Source: Bacteroidales bacterium
Lineage (GTDB): Bacteria; Bacteroidota; Bacteroidia; Bacteroidales; VadinHA17
DNA length: 48,486 nt
Assembly: GCA_011620595.1 (NCBI GenBank)
Contig: WOYX01000044.1
Span: forward strand, 40,709-89,194
Reading direction: 5' to 3'
The notes below the pieces were generated by a model, which was not told where the DNA came from, searched no databases, and worked only from the letters and a program-made list of their open reading frames with translations. Positions 36,057 through 45,965 of the stretch are shown here, one piece after another. Numbering within the stretch: position 1 is the stretch's first letter; every line of letters starts with the position of its first letter. Made by a program: the position numbers and the translations under genes.

Positions 36057-36111
36057 ATATTCTGAATGTCCTCTGCATTTCATTTAAAGATACAAAAAAT
36101 AACCAAACCCA

Positions 36112-37017
36112 TCAACCTTTTACAATGTATCTCTGCTCCAAATAATTAAGCCAATTTCTATATTTCCCATCAGGGCAATGTTTATAACATGGTGCAAAGA
36201 ATTCCTCATATGTTATTGGAAGAAAGTTATTTTCATTTTTTGCTAAGAGACATAAATATTCTTTACTTGTTTCAACGAAGTGTGTATTACCGCATGGAAA
36301 CAGAGTTAAAGATGTAAAGTGTCGAAATTTGTTACTATCAGCAATCAGTATACTTTCACCAAGTAAGTGGTTTCTCCATATTTGTCTGAATCTATCAGAT
36401 GGTAAAATATCGATTGCTTCAGATTTATACAGTTTACATTTGTCGGAAACAACGTAATATCTGGAAGTTTTGGAAAGAATATCTTCCTCTTGTTTCGATT
36501 TCTTTTGGAGTTTGTATTCACGTTCGGTGTATTTAACTTCAATGCCAATGATTCCCCTTGTAGAATACGATGAAGTATATTCTATATATACGTCAAAAGA
36601 AGTTCTGTCATTCAGATATCTTTCTTTTTGCTGTGGTGCATATTCGATTTCAATTCTGTCAATTGTCTTTATATTGGGATTAAAGAATTCACTTAAAATA
36701 TCTCTACAAAAACGTTTATTTATGTTCAACGGGATGAAAAAGTTGAAAGGAATGTGCTCACTCCTTAACATATTGGAATACAATGGCACATTATACTTTC
36801 GATATCGTTTTACCGCTTGAAATATCCCAAAATCATTATAAAAATTGTATCCCTTTTCACCATCTTCTTTTGTCAGGTAGTTTCCGTAAGTTTCATATGG
36901 AAGATTTAATACTTCCGCCCTGAAGATGGATTGATGCAATCGTTTACGACTTAGAAAGCCAGATGGGTCTGATTTGCTATCTGCTGGGTATTGTTTGCCT
37001 ATTTCTTTCAATTTCAA
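36112..37017 (-). CDS. PD-(D/E)XK nuclease-like protein, PGN_0703-like
   Basis: A 301-residue protein with a restriction-nuclease core: Asp142 (TSFDVYIEY) and Glu160-x-Lys162 (GIEVKYTE), preceded by an N-terminal segment RAEVLNLPYETYGNYL and followed by a helical C-terminal half. It resembles the PGN_0703 group of putative restriction endonucleases as I remember it. The start codon is TTG, sharing the TTGA junction with the stop of the upstream PLD gene; no upstream or nearby ATG exists. Second gene of a two-gene nuclease operon. Its composition is AT-rich. Confidence 0.7.
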   Translation of the reverse strand: MKLKEIGKQYPADSKSDPSGFLSRKRLHQSIFRAEVLNLPYETYGNYLTKEDGEKGYNFYNDFGIFQAVKRYRKYNVPLYSNMLRSEHIPFNFFIPLNINKRFCRDILSEFFNPNIKTIDRIEIEYAPQQKERYLNDRTSFDVYIEYTSSYSTRGIIGIEVKYTEREYKLQKKSKQEEDILSKTSRYYVVSDKCKLYKSEAIDILPSDRFRQIWRNHLLGESILIADSNKFRHFTSLTLFPCGNTHFVETSKEYLCLLAKNENNFLPITYEEFFAPCYKHCPDGKYRNWLNYLEQRYIVKG

Positions 37018-38189
37018 TAAGTTTTAATATCGTATCCAAAAAATCTCATCCCACTATTTGAATTGCGATTAATTATTGGATATTTTTCTGGGAAATACCA
37101 ACCAATTAGTTCTCTTATTGCAGATTTGCCGAAGAACCTAAGTTTTCTATCACAGGTAGCCATCCGTTCGTTAAGTTCAATCGAATTGTTATGCAACAAG
37201 TTATTCCATTCTGTTCTAATTACTTCAATTTTATTATTTACTGGATTTGTGAATCTATATTTATTTAAATCAAAACTATTCATACAATGTAGACAATTCA
37301 CAACATCTTTTACATCAGACTCGCTCAGAATATCGATATGTGATTTAGAAAGATGCTTTTTAATTGTGCGTATGCATTTAAATCGATAGTTTTCAAAGGT
37401 TGGATTATCCAATAACCATTTTTCGTATTGTCTTCCATACATTTTAATCTCTTTAATACGATTCGCTTCAGATAACGGTCGATATGGTTTCTTCTCCATA
37501 TAATCATATGATGGTTTTTGTGAGTGTTCATGGAATAGATAGTTAAAGAAACCATCTACCTCTTGATATACTGATAGTTTCGGAATTAAACGAGTATTGT
37601 GTTTTTCATATAGTTTAACGAATTTGTTATAAGCACTCACAATTGAAACATATTCTGTGAAGCCGCTTCGTTGTTTTGAAATTCTTGGCAAATCCCAACG
37701 GTGAGGTAAATCACCAGAGTTCTGGTCTTCTGGTTCTTGAATGCCACCTTTTGGTAACTTTATTGGTGTCCAATCCTCTTTGATTTTATTCGCAATTTTC
37801 CACCATTCATTAAAAATTTTCACAATATTTTTTTCATCGGTTAGTGTTACGCCAATTTCGTATCGTTTGGAAAAAGCAGTGCCAGTTAGATTTGCTGAGG
37901 TTAAAAGAATGAAGTTATCTACAATAAAAAGTTTGGCATGTAAACCAGATAGCGACTTCATTTTTGCATATTGCTTAAAAACAAAAAATGTATCTTCACT
38001 GAAAGAGCCGTTATCAATGTCTGTGATAAGACGGATGTCAATATCCTTTTGCATCATCCAGTTACGTCCCAGAATGTGTTCAACTGACTTCCAATGACCA
38101 ATAAACGGGACAGCAATCCATATCCTTTTACTGGCAGTATCCAAAGCACTTCTAAGTGCATTCACCAAATTCTGATTATGTAGTATCAT
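37014..38189 (-). CDS. PLD-fold nuclease-like protein
   Basis: A 391-residue protein. Residues 1-160 form a phospholipase D-like domain with one HKD motif, His84-x-Lys86-x4-Asp91, and the following TSANLT (97-102), typical of PLD nucleases that dimerise to build one active site. The remaining 230 residues are helical and not recognised; the C-terminal FFGKSAIRELIGWYFPEKYP and the ending RFFGYD resemble a motif seen in restriction and DNA-repair proteins. Co-transcribed with the PD-(D/E)XK gene, divergent from hsdM. Confidence 0.75.
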   Translation of the reverse strand: MILHNQNLVNALRSALDTASKRIWIAVPFIGHWKSVEHILGRNWMMQKDIDIRLITDIDNGSFSEDTFFVFKQYAKMKSLSGLHAKLFIVDNFILLTSANLTGTAFSKRYEIGVTLTDEKNIVKIFNEWWKIANKIKEDWTPIKLPKGGIQEPEDQNSGDLPHRWDLPRISKQRSGFTEYVSIVSAYNKFVKLYEKHNTRLIPKLSVYQEVDGFFNYLFHEHSQKPSYDYMEKKPYRPLSEANRIKEIKMYGRQYEKWLLDNPTFENYRFKCIRTIKKHLSKSHIDILSESDVKDVVNCLHCMNSFDLNKYRFTNPVNNKIEVIRTEWNNLLHNNSIELNERMATCDRKLRFFGKSAIRELIGWYFPEKYPIINRNSNSGMRFFGYDIKTY

Positions 38190-38387
38190 AGTAACAGATT
38201 AAAAGTGAGAAGTATACTATTCCTTTTTAACATACTAATATACAATTTTTTAGAGAACCCCGATTGATGGCTGTGAATGTAAGTTTTATCCCTGAAATTT
38301 GTTAACTTGCTGCGTCAATTGAATATCCAAATTAAATGGACATATTCTTTTGTAGATGATTTGTTTAACTGATTCAATCCGATTTTA
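38190..38387. promoter_or_regulatory. Divergent control region of the nuclease pair and hsdM
   Basis: 198 AT-rich bases between divergent operons. An imperfect inverted repeat GAATATCC (38321-38328) / GGACATATTC (38338-38347) lies 40-67 bases before the hsdM start and may be an operator. No exact TAnnTTTG was found on either strand. Confidence 0.3.
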
Positions 38388-40784
38388 ATGGCTATTAAGA
38401 AAAGTGAGTTGTATTCTTCACTATGGAAGAGTTGCGATGAGTTAAGAGGCAGTATGGATGCTTCTCAATACAAAGATTACGTGTTGGTATTATTGTTCGT
38501 CAAATATGTTACGGATAAGTATGAGGGGCAAGAAGATACACTTATAGAAGTGCCCGAAGGGGGTAGTTTTAAGGATATGATTGCTTTAAAAGGGTCGAAG
38601 GATATTGGTGAAGGCATTAATACAATTATAGCAAAACTGGCTGAACCAAATGACCTGAAAGGAGTGATTGATGTTGCAGATTTCGATGCGGATGATAAAT
38701 TGGGTAAGGGTAAAGAAAAGCAAGACAAATTATCAAAATTGATTAGCATATTTGAACATCCAAGTCTTAATTTCAGCAGAAACAGAGCAGAAGGGGATGA
38801 TATTTTGGGGGATGCTTACGAATACCTGATGAGAAATTTTGCTACTCAATCAGGTAAGAGCAAGGGTCAGTTTTATACTCCTGCCGAAGTTTCAAGGGTA
38901 ATGGCAAAAGTGATTGGTATTAGCGAAGCCAAAAGTCAGGAACAGAGCATTTATGATATGACGTGTGGAAGCGGGTCTCTATTACTGAAAGCAGCAGATG
39001 AAAGTGAACGAGGGGTTACAATTTATGGACAGGAAAAGGACAATGCTACTGCTGCTTTGGCAAAGATGAATATGATACTCCATGATAACCCAACTGCAAC
39101 AATCTGGCAGGATAATACATTAGCAAATCCATATTATAAGAATCCCGATAGCAGTTTAAAAACATTTGATTTTTGCGTAGCCAATCCACCATTTTCAGAT
39201 AAAGCATGGACAAATGGATTTGACCCATCCAATGATGAATACAAAAGGTTTGAAGATGGAATACCACCAAAGAAAAATGGCGATTTTGCATATCTGATGC
39301 ATTTCATTCGCTCTTTAAAGAGCAATGGCAAGGGTGCAATAATATTACCCCATGGTGTTCTTTTCAGGGGAAATGCAGAGGCGGAGATACGTAAGAATAT
39401 AATTAGAAAGGGGTATATCAAAGGTATTATCGGACTTCCACAGAATCTTTTTTATGGTACTGGTATTCCAGCATGCATCATTGTGATTGACAAGGAGAAT
39501 TCACATAGTAGAACTGGGATTTTTATGATTGATGCAAGTAAAGGGTTTATTAAAGACGGAAATAAAAACCGACTGAGGGAGCAGGATATTCATAAAATGG
39601 TTGATGTCTATAATAAGCAACTGGAAGTCGAAAAGTATAGTAGAATGGTATTGCACAGTGAAATCAGCAACTCGAAAAATAATTACAATTTAAATATTAC
39701 AAGATACATAGATAGTCAAGAAGAGGAAGACATTCAAAACATAGAAGCGCACTTATTAGGCGGTATTCCAAAGAAAGATATTGAAGATTTAAGAGTGTTC
39801 TGGGAAACACTGCCAGAACTTAGAGATGTTTTATTTAAAGAGAACCACCGAAAGGGTTTTTATGATTTAAAGATTGAACCAAATGGGGTCAATAGTACCA
39901 TACAAAACCATTCCAATTTCATGTCATTCACAAATTCCGTAATTGATATTTTCATGTCATGGCAGAATCAACATTTATCATACTTAAAGAATATGGATAT
40001 TGGTGTGAAACCAAAACAAGTAAAATTTGATTTGTCTGAAGATATCCTTCAGAAATATGCAGAATTGGAATTAATTGATAATTACGACATTTATCAACTT
40101 TTTATGGATTATTGGAATGAAACCATGCAAGATGATGTTTACCTAATTGCGGATGATGGTTGGAAAGTGGATTACGCATATGATGTTAAGAAGAAGACAT
40201 TCGACTGCGATTTATTGCCAAAACAAATTTTAATTGACAAATATTTTCAGGGCGAGAAACAGAAGATTGAAAATCTTGAAGCAGAAAAAGAAAGCATTAA
40301 ACAACAAATCATTGAACTTGAAGATGAACATGGTGGTGAAGAGGGTCTTCTTCTTGGGGTAATAAATGATAAAGATAAATTTACCAAAGCCAGTATTCAG
40401 AAACGTCTAAAAGATATAAAAGGAGAAGATGAATTTTACGATGAGCAGGAGATATTAGAAAAGTATTTAGCATTGATTGAAATTGAATCAAATATAGGAA
40501 AGAAGATAAAGGATGCGTATAGTAATTTGGATAAAAAAGTCGCAATAAAATACACTGAACTAACAATTGATGATATTAAAAACCTTGTTGCACATGAAAA
40601 ATGGATGAAAGCAATTGGGGAAAGCATACATACAGAAATTGAACGCATCAGCCAACGTTTATCGCAACGTATACAATTGTTAGCAGAAAGATATGAAATC
40701 ACCCTTCCTCAACTAACAAATTATGTGATTGAATTGGATACCAGAGTAGATGGACACATTAAAAATATGGGATTTAAATGGTAG
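38388..40784 (+). CDS. hsdM: Type I restriction-modification methyltransferase, HsdM
   Basis: N6-adenine methyltransferase subunit of a type I system; it protects host DNA and is also part of the restriction complex. 798 residues: helical HsdM_N domain (about 5-125), QFYTP (161-165), SAM-binding DMTCGSGS (190-197), catalytic NPPF (266-269). A long C-terminal extension (about 480-798) with predicted coiled coil (IENLEAEKESIKQQIIELED) makes it about 250 residues longer than E. coli HsdM. First gene of the operon; overlaps hsdS by 7 bases. Confidence 0.94.
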   Translation: MAIKKSELYSSLWKSCDELRGSMDASQYKDYVLVLLFVKYVTDKYEGQEDTLIEVPEGGSFKDMIALKGSKDIGEGINTIIAKLAEPNDLKGVIDVADFDADDKLGKGKEKQDKLSKLISIFEHPSLNFSRNRAEGDDILGDAYEYLMRNFATQSGKSKGQFYTPAEVSRVMAKVIGISEAKSQEQSIYDMTCGSGSLLLKAADESERGVTIYGQEKDNATAALAKMNMILHDNPTATIWQDNTLANPYYKNPDSSLKTFDFCVANPPFSDKAWTNGFDPSNDEYKRFEDGIPPKKNGDFAYLMHFIRSLKSNGKGAIILPHGVLFRGNAEAEIRKNIIRKGYIKGIIGLPQNLFYGTGIPACIIVIDKENSHSRTGIFMIDASKGFIKDGNKNRLREQDIHKMVDVYNKQLEVEKYSRMVLHSEISNSKNNYNLNITRYIDSQEEEDIQNIEAHLLGGIPKKDIEDLRVFWETLPELRDVLFKENHRKGFYDLKIEPNGVNSTIQNHSNFMSFTNSVIDIFMSWQNQHLSYLKNMDIGVKPKQVKFDLSEDILQKYAELELIDNYDIYQLFMDYWNETMQDDVYLIADDGWKVDYAYDVKKKTFDCDLLPKQILIDKYFQGEKQKIENLEAEKESIKQQIIELEDEHGGEEGLLLGVINDKDKFTKASIQKRLKDIKGEDEFYDEQEILEKYLALIEIESNIGKKIKDAYSNLDKKVAIKYTELTIDDIKNLVAHEKWMKAIGESIHTEIERISQRLSQRIQLLAERYEITLPQLTNYVIELDTRVDGHIKNMGFKW

Positions 40785-42004
40785 AAGTGTCAAAGTTGAT
40801 TGATGATAATGAGTATCACAATACTCAGAAAAATTCTGATAATTGGGATTTAGTAAGTCTTAAAGATGTAGCAGAAGTGATAATGGGACAATCACCAAAA
40901 TCTGAGTTTTATAATACATCAGGGAAAGGATTGCCGTTAATTCAGGGGAATGCTGATATTGAAAATAGAAAAACTATAATTCGCAACTATACTTCATTTA
41001 TTACAAAGAAAGGACATAAAGGTGATGTAATAATGTCCGTCAGAGCACCTGTGGGTGAGGTAGCAAAAGCGATGTTCGATTGTTGTTTAGGACGAGGAGT
41101 GTGCGCTATTAAAGCGAAAACAGATTATTTATTTCATTATTTAGTTCATATTGAAGATTCATGGGGCAAATATTCATCAAGGTCAACATTTGATTCGGTT
41201 AGTTCAAAACAGGTCAAAGAATTACCAATATATATTCCACTAACTGATTGCGAACAAGTCGCAATTTCCACTGCCCTAACAAATGCCGATGAACTAATTG
41301 AAAATCTTGAAAAACTCATTCAGAAAAGGCGATATATTAAACAAGGGGTAGTTCAGGAATTGCTTTCAGGTAGAATAAGATTAAATGGCTTTAATTCGGA
41401 ATGGAAAGAAACAAAATTGGGAGAAATAGGGAAAACATATGGTGGTTTATCAGGTAAATCTAAACTTGACTTTGAAGAGGGGGAGAACCCATATATTCCA
41501 TTCTTGAACATATTGAATAATCCAATAATTAATTGCAGTTATTTTGATTACGTTAAAATACGACCAAATGAAAAACAAAATAAAGCACATAAAGGTGATT
41601 TGTTTTTCAACGGTTCATCTGAAACACCTGAAGAAGTCGGCATGTGTTCAGTATTAATGGATGATATTCCAGAATTATTTCTTAATAGTTTCTGTTTTGG
41701 ATTTAGGTTATTTAATCAAGAAGAAATAAATGGTCTGTTTCTTTCTTATTATTTCAGGAGTTTTCAAGGCAGAAAATTGATTTTTTCATTAGCACAAGGT
41801 GCAACAAGATATAATCTATCAAAAACCAATTTTTTGCAATTAAAGTTGAATTTACCTGAAGTGGATGAACAAACAGCGATTGCCAATATAGTATACGATA
41901 TGGATAAAGAAATTGCCGCATTGGAGCAAAAACTATTAAAATATCAAATGATTAAACAGGGCATGATGCAGTCATTACTAACTGGTAAAATTCGTCTGGT
42001 ATGA
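40778..42004 (+). CDS. hsdS: Type I specificity subunit, HsdS
   Basis: Determines the DNA target of the type I complex. The 408 residues have two target recognition domains (about 20-170 and 215-370), each starting with a W-x-x-x-x-L-x-[DE]-[VI] pattern, separated by a conserved helix (LIENLEKLIQKRRYIKQGVV) and closed by a second (EIAALEQKLLKYQMIKQGMM); both helices end in L[LT][ST]G[RK]IRL. Complete, with no sign of inversion. Overlaps the next gene by ATGA. Confidence 0.93.
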   Translation: MVEVSKLIDDNEYHNTQKNSDNWDLVSLKDVAEVIMGQSPKSEFYNTSGKGLPLIQGNADIENRKTIIRNYTSFITKKGHKGDVIMSVRAPVGEVAKAMFDCCLGRGVCAIKAKTDYLFHYLVHIEDSWGKYSSRSTFDSVSSKQVKELPIYIPLTDCEQVAISTALTNADELIENLEKLIQKRRYIKQGVVQELLSGRIRLNGFNSEWKETKLGEIGKTYGGLSGKSKLDFEEGENPYIPFLNILNNPIINCSYFDYVKIRPNEKQNKAHKGDLFFNGSSETPEEVGMCSVLMDDIPELFLNSFCFGFRLFNQEEINGLFLSYYFRSFQGRKLIFSLAQGATRYNLSKTNFLQLKLNLPEVDEQTAIANIVYDMDKEIAALEQKLLKYQMIKQGMMQSLLTGKIRLV

Positions 42005-42951
42005 AAAGTTATTACAGGATAATGCTTGGTGCAAAAAGCAAATACGCCAAAGAGTGTAGTGAGGGTAACTTCATAGGCGTTGATTTTGGAATCAGGATGG
42101 ATTTAACTGGTCGATTCCCTGAAACATGGCGTGAATTTAATAAAGAGTTTATCCCCATATATCGTAAAAATCGTCCCGAAAAGAAAAAGGTTGCAGCAGG
42201 ATTAGCATGTGCTACTGTTTGGGTTGTATCATACTACATTAAATCGGGAGATATTGTCATTTGTCCCAATGGAACTGGTAGTTATATGGTTGGGGAAATC
42301 ACTGGGGATTATTCATATCAGGAAGGTCAGATACTCCCACATCGAAGACCTGTAAAGTGGTATCCAGTACTGATTGAACGCTCATCGATGAGTGATGCAC
42401 TCAAACACTCAACAGGTACAATCGGAACATACTGTGATATTACGAAATATGCCCCAGAAATTGAATCACTTATTGGTGGTAATAAACCACCAGAACTGAT
42501 AAGCACTGATGAAACGGTCGAAGACCCGTCAGTTTTTGCTCTTGAAAAACATCTGGAAGAGTTTCTGGTTCAAAACTGGGCACAAACCGAGTTAGGCAAG
42601 CATTACGACATTTATGAAGAAGATGGAGAACTTGTGGGGCAGCAATACCCTACTGATACTGGTCAGATTGATACTTTAGCAATAAGCAAAGACAAAAAAA
42701 TATTATTGGTTGTTGAACTCAAGAAAGGTAGAGTAAGCGATAATGTAGTTGGTCAAATTCAACGATATATGGGTTATGTAAAAGAGGAACTGGCTGAACC
42801 TAACCAGCATGTCCGTGGGGTAATTATTGCTTTGGGAGATGATTTGCGAATTAAACGTGCATTATCGGTGACTAATAATATTGAATTCTATCGATATCAG
42901 GTAAGTTTTAAATTATACAAGAATCACCATGACACCCGTAGGTCAAATTGA
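42001..42951 (+). CDS. NucS-like PD-(D/E)XK nuclease with N-terminal PUA/EVE-like region
   Basis: A 316-residue protein embedded in the type I operon. The C-terminal half (about 175-300) matches the NucS/EndoMS nuclease core: Asp224 (GQIDTLA), Glu239-x-Lys241 (VVELKKG) and GQIQRYMGYV. The N-terminal half (about 1-125) has SGDIVICPNGTGSYMVGEITGDYSY and HRRPVKW, a pattern found in PUA/EVE-type domains that sense modified bases. It may cut modified or mismatched DNA, or assist HsdR. It overlaps hsdS by 4 and hsdR by 23 bases, so it is clearly co-translated. Confidence 0.75.
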   Translation: MKSYYRIMLGAKSKYAKECSEGNFIGVDFGIRMDLTGRFPETWREFNKEFIPIYRKNRPEKKKVAAGLACATVWVVSYYIKSGDIVICPNGTGSYMVGEITGDYSYQEGQILPHRRPVKWYPVLIERSSMSDALKHSTGTIGTYCDITKYAPEIESLIGGNKPPELISTDETVEDPSVFALEKHLEEFLVQNWAQTELGKHYDIYEEDGELVGQQYPTDTGQIDTLAISKDKKILLVVELKKGRVSDNVVGQIQRYMGYVKEELAEPNQHVRGVIIALGDDLRIKRALSVTNNIEFYRYQVSFKLYKNHHDTRRSN

Positions 42952-45900
42952 ACGCATAACTCAAGACCGCATTATCTCACTATTTGTAGATAAATCAAAA
43001 CTTGGGTACGATTACCTTGGCAACTGGCATGACAGGATAAACAACATCAATATAGAAGAAGAATATCTTCGAAAATATCTTGTAGAAAATGGATATAATG
43101 ATACACTTATCAACAAAGCCATTGCCGAATTAAGAAAAATTGCTGGAGTTCAGAACAAAGGGTTGTATGACATAAACAAGGACGTATATACCATTCTTCG
43201 TTATGGTGCAAAAGTTAAAGAGGATGTGGGTGAAAATACTCAAACGATACGTCTGATTGACTGGATAAATCCATTAAACAACCATTTTGCAATTGCTGAA
43301 GAAGTATCAATTAAGGGTGAGAACCAAAAAAGACCAGATATCGTAGTATATGTCAATGGTATCGCTCTGGGTGTGTTGGAATTAAAGCGAAGCACAGTAT
43401 CTGTTACAGAAGGTATCCGTCAAAATATTGGCAACCAGAAAAGCATGTTTATTATGCCATTTTTTGCCACTGTCCAACTGATAATGGCAGGTAATGATAC
43501 TGAAGGTCTACGTTATGGTGTCATATTAACGCCAGAAAAATATTACTTGAAATGGAAGGAAGAAAGTGATGTAGTTAATCCGTTGGATAAGCACATTTTG
43601 AAATTATGCCAGAAGGAACGTTTTCTGGAAGTTATCCATGACTTTATTGTATTTGATGCTGGAATAAAGAAAATCTGTCGACACAATCAATTTTTTGCCG
43701 TAAAGGCTGCACAGAAGAGGGTTAAAGAACGTGAGGGGGGAATTATCTGGCATACTCAGGGTAGCGGTAAGAGTATGATTATGGTTTGGTTAGCCAAGTG
43801 GATAAGGGAGAATATAACAAATTCACGGGTGCTGATTATTACAGACCGAGATGAACTTGATAAACAGATTGAGACCATTTTTAAAGGTGTTGATGAACAA
43901 ATACATCGTACAAGAAGTGGAAAGGATTTGGTTGATTGTCTTAACCTGACATCACCTTGGTTAATATGCTCATTGATACACAAATTCGCCAACAAAATTG
44001 ACCCAGATTATGAGGGTTACATTAAAGAAATCTATCGGTTTTTGCCAAGTAATTTTTCTGCTAAAGGCGATATCTATGTTTATGTGGATGAATGCCACAG
44101 AACGCAATCGGGTGAGTTGCATAAGGCAATGAAAAGAATTCTTCCTAATGCAATGTTTATCGGGTTCACTGGCACACCACTTTTAAAAGCAGATAAGCAG
44201 AAGAGCATCGAAGTATTTGGCAGTTATATCCATACATACAAATTTGATGAAGCAGTAAGAGATAACGTCATACTTGATTTACGTTATGAAGCAAGGGATG
44301 TAAACCAATACATTACCTCTCAGGATAAGATAGATAAATGGTTTGAAGCACAAACGAAAGGATTGACAGAATATGCCAAGATGCAACTGAAACAGAGATG
44401 GGGCACATTGCAATCCGTTTTAAGTTCACAATCCCGACTTGAGAAAATTGTTGCTGATATTCTTTTTGACATGGGTATAAAAGACCGTCTTGTAAGTGGA
44501 CGTGGAAACGCAATGTTGGTTGCTGGGAGTATCTACGAAGCATGTAAATATTATGAACTGTTCCAGCATAGAGGATTGAAAAAGTGTTCTATTGTGACAT
44601 CATATGAACCATCTACAAGAAAAATAACAGGTGAAAGTGTTGATGAAGAAAGTACTACTGAGAAACTGAAAAAGTTTGAGGTATACACCCAAATGCTTAA
44701 TGGTAAAAGCACAGAAGCATTTGAAGATGAGGTAAAGCGAAGATTCATACACGAACCTGCTCAGATGAAACTTCTAATAGTGGTTGACAAACTACTTACT
44801 GGATTTGATGCCCCTGCTGCCACATATCTCTATATAGATAAGACCATGCAAGACCACGGTTTGTTTCAAGCGATATGTAGAGTCAACAGACTGGATGGTG
44901 ATGATAAGGATTACGGATATGTAATTGACTATAAAGACCTATTCAGGAGTCTGGAAAGTTCCGTAAAAGATTATACTTCAGGTGCTTTTGAAGGGTATGA
45001 TGATACTGATATTGCAGGTTTGCTAAGCGACAGATTAGCAGAGGCAAAAAAAGACCTTGATGAAGCGTTAGAAAGCGTAAGAATACTTTGTGAACCTGTA
45101 AAACCACCCAAAGATACATTTGAATATATAAGATACTTCTGTGGAAAAAGCACAGAAGATAAAGGTGAGGTTAAGAAAAACGAGCCTAAACGAATTGCAT
45201 TATATAAACAGGTTTCTCATCTGGTTCGAGCCTATGCTGCTTTGGCAAATGAAATGATTGAAGCAGGGTATAGCATTAATGAAGCCGAAAGCATCAAAAG
45301 AGAGGTTGACCATTATGAAAAAGTGAGAGGGGAAATAAAACTGGCAAGTGCTGATTACATAGATTTAAAAGCATATGAGCCAGCCATGCGCCATCTGATA
45401 GATACATATATAAATGCTGAAGAAAGCAAAGTTATTTCATCATTTGATGATATGTCACTTGTTGAATTAATCGTTGAACGTGGAGAATCAGCCATAGACT
45501 ATCTACCAAGCGACATCCGTAAGAACAGGAAAGCGGTTGCTGAAACAGTTGAAAACAACATTCGGAAAGTAATAAATGATGAGAAACCGATAAATCCAAA
45601 ATATTATGAAAATATGTCCAAGTTGCTTGATGAGATAATTGAGCAACGTAAAGCGGAAGCAATAGCCTATGAGAGATATCTGGCGTTAATTGTGGAACTT
45701 ACAAGGCAGGTATCAAAACCGAACGAGACAAGATACCCTAAAACACTTGACACACGTGCAAAGCGTGCTTTATATGACAATCTTAATCAGGATGAGGAAC
45801 TAACATTAAAAGTGGATTTTGAGATAGTCATGTCAAAGAAAGATGACTGGCGTGGAACTGTGATAAAAGAGAGAGAAGTGAAATATGCCATAAAAAAGCA

Positions 45901-45964
45901 TATTAAAGATTCAGATGAACTTGAACGCATCTTTGAAATAGTAAAGAACCAACCTGATTATTAA
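42929..45964 (+). CDS. hsdR: Type I restriction endonuclease subunit, HsdR
   Basis: DNA-translocating and cutting subunit. 1011 residues: PD-(D/E)XK nuclease core with Asp137 (RPDIVV) and Glu151-x-Lys153 (VLELK), SF2 helicase motifs Walker A HTQGSGKSM (275-283), DECH (387-390), GFTGTP (412-417), and motif VI-like QAICRVNRLDGDDKDYG; the helical C-terminal domain likely contacts HsdM. Intact throughout, so the system should be active. Confidence 0.94.
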   Translation: MTPVGQIERITQDRIISLFVDKSKLGYDYLGNWHDRINNINIEEEYLRKYLVENGYNDTLINKAIAELRKIAGVQNKGLYDINKDVYTILRYGAKVKEDVGENTQTIRLIDWINPLNNHFAIAEEVSIKGENQKRPDIVVYVNGIALGVLELKRSTVSVTEGIRQNIGNQKSMFIMPFFATVQLIMAGNDTEGLRYGVILTPEKYYLKWKEESDVVNPLDKHILKLCQKERFLEVIHDFIVFDAGIKKICRHNQFFAVKAAQKRVKEREGGIIWHTQGSGKSMIMVWLAKWIRENITNSRVLIITDRDELDKQIETIFKGVDEQIHRTRSGKDLVDCLNLTSPWLICSLIHKFANKIDPDYEGYIKEIYRFLPSNFSAKGDIYVYVDECHRTQSGELHKAMKRILPNAMFIGFTGTPLLKADKQKSIEVFGSYIHTYKFDEAVRDNVILDLRYEARDVNQYITSQDKIDKWFEAQTKGLTEYAKMQLKQRWGTLQSVLSSQSRLEKIVADILFDMGIKDRLVSGRGNAMLVAGSIYEACKYYELFQHRGLKKCSIVTSYEPSTRKITGESVDEESTTEKLKKFEVYTQMLNGKSTEAFEDEVKRRFIHEPAQMKLLIVVDKLLTGFDAPAATYLYIDKTMQDHGLFQAICRVNRLDGDDKDYGYVIDYKDLFRSLESSVKDYTSGAFEGYDDTDIAGLLSDRLAEAKKDLDEALESVRILCEPVKPPKDTFEYIRYFCGKSTEDKGEVKKNEPKRIALYKQVSHLVRAYAALANEMIEAGYSINEAESIKREVDHYEKVRGEIKLASADYIDLKAYEPAMRHLIDTYINAEESKVISSFDDMSLVELIVERGESAIDYLPSDIRKNRKAVAETVENNIRKVINDEKPINPKYYENMSKLLDEIIEQRKAEAIAYERYLALIVELTRQVSKPNETRYPKTLDTRAKRALYDNLNQDEELTLKVDFEIVMSKKDDWRGTVIKEREVKYAIKKHIKDSDELERIFEIVKNQPDY

Positions 45965-45965
45965 T

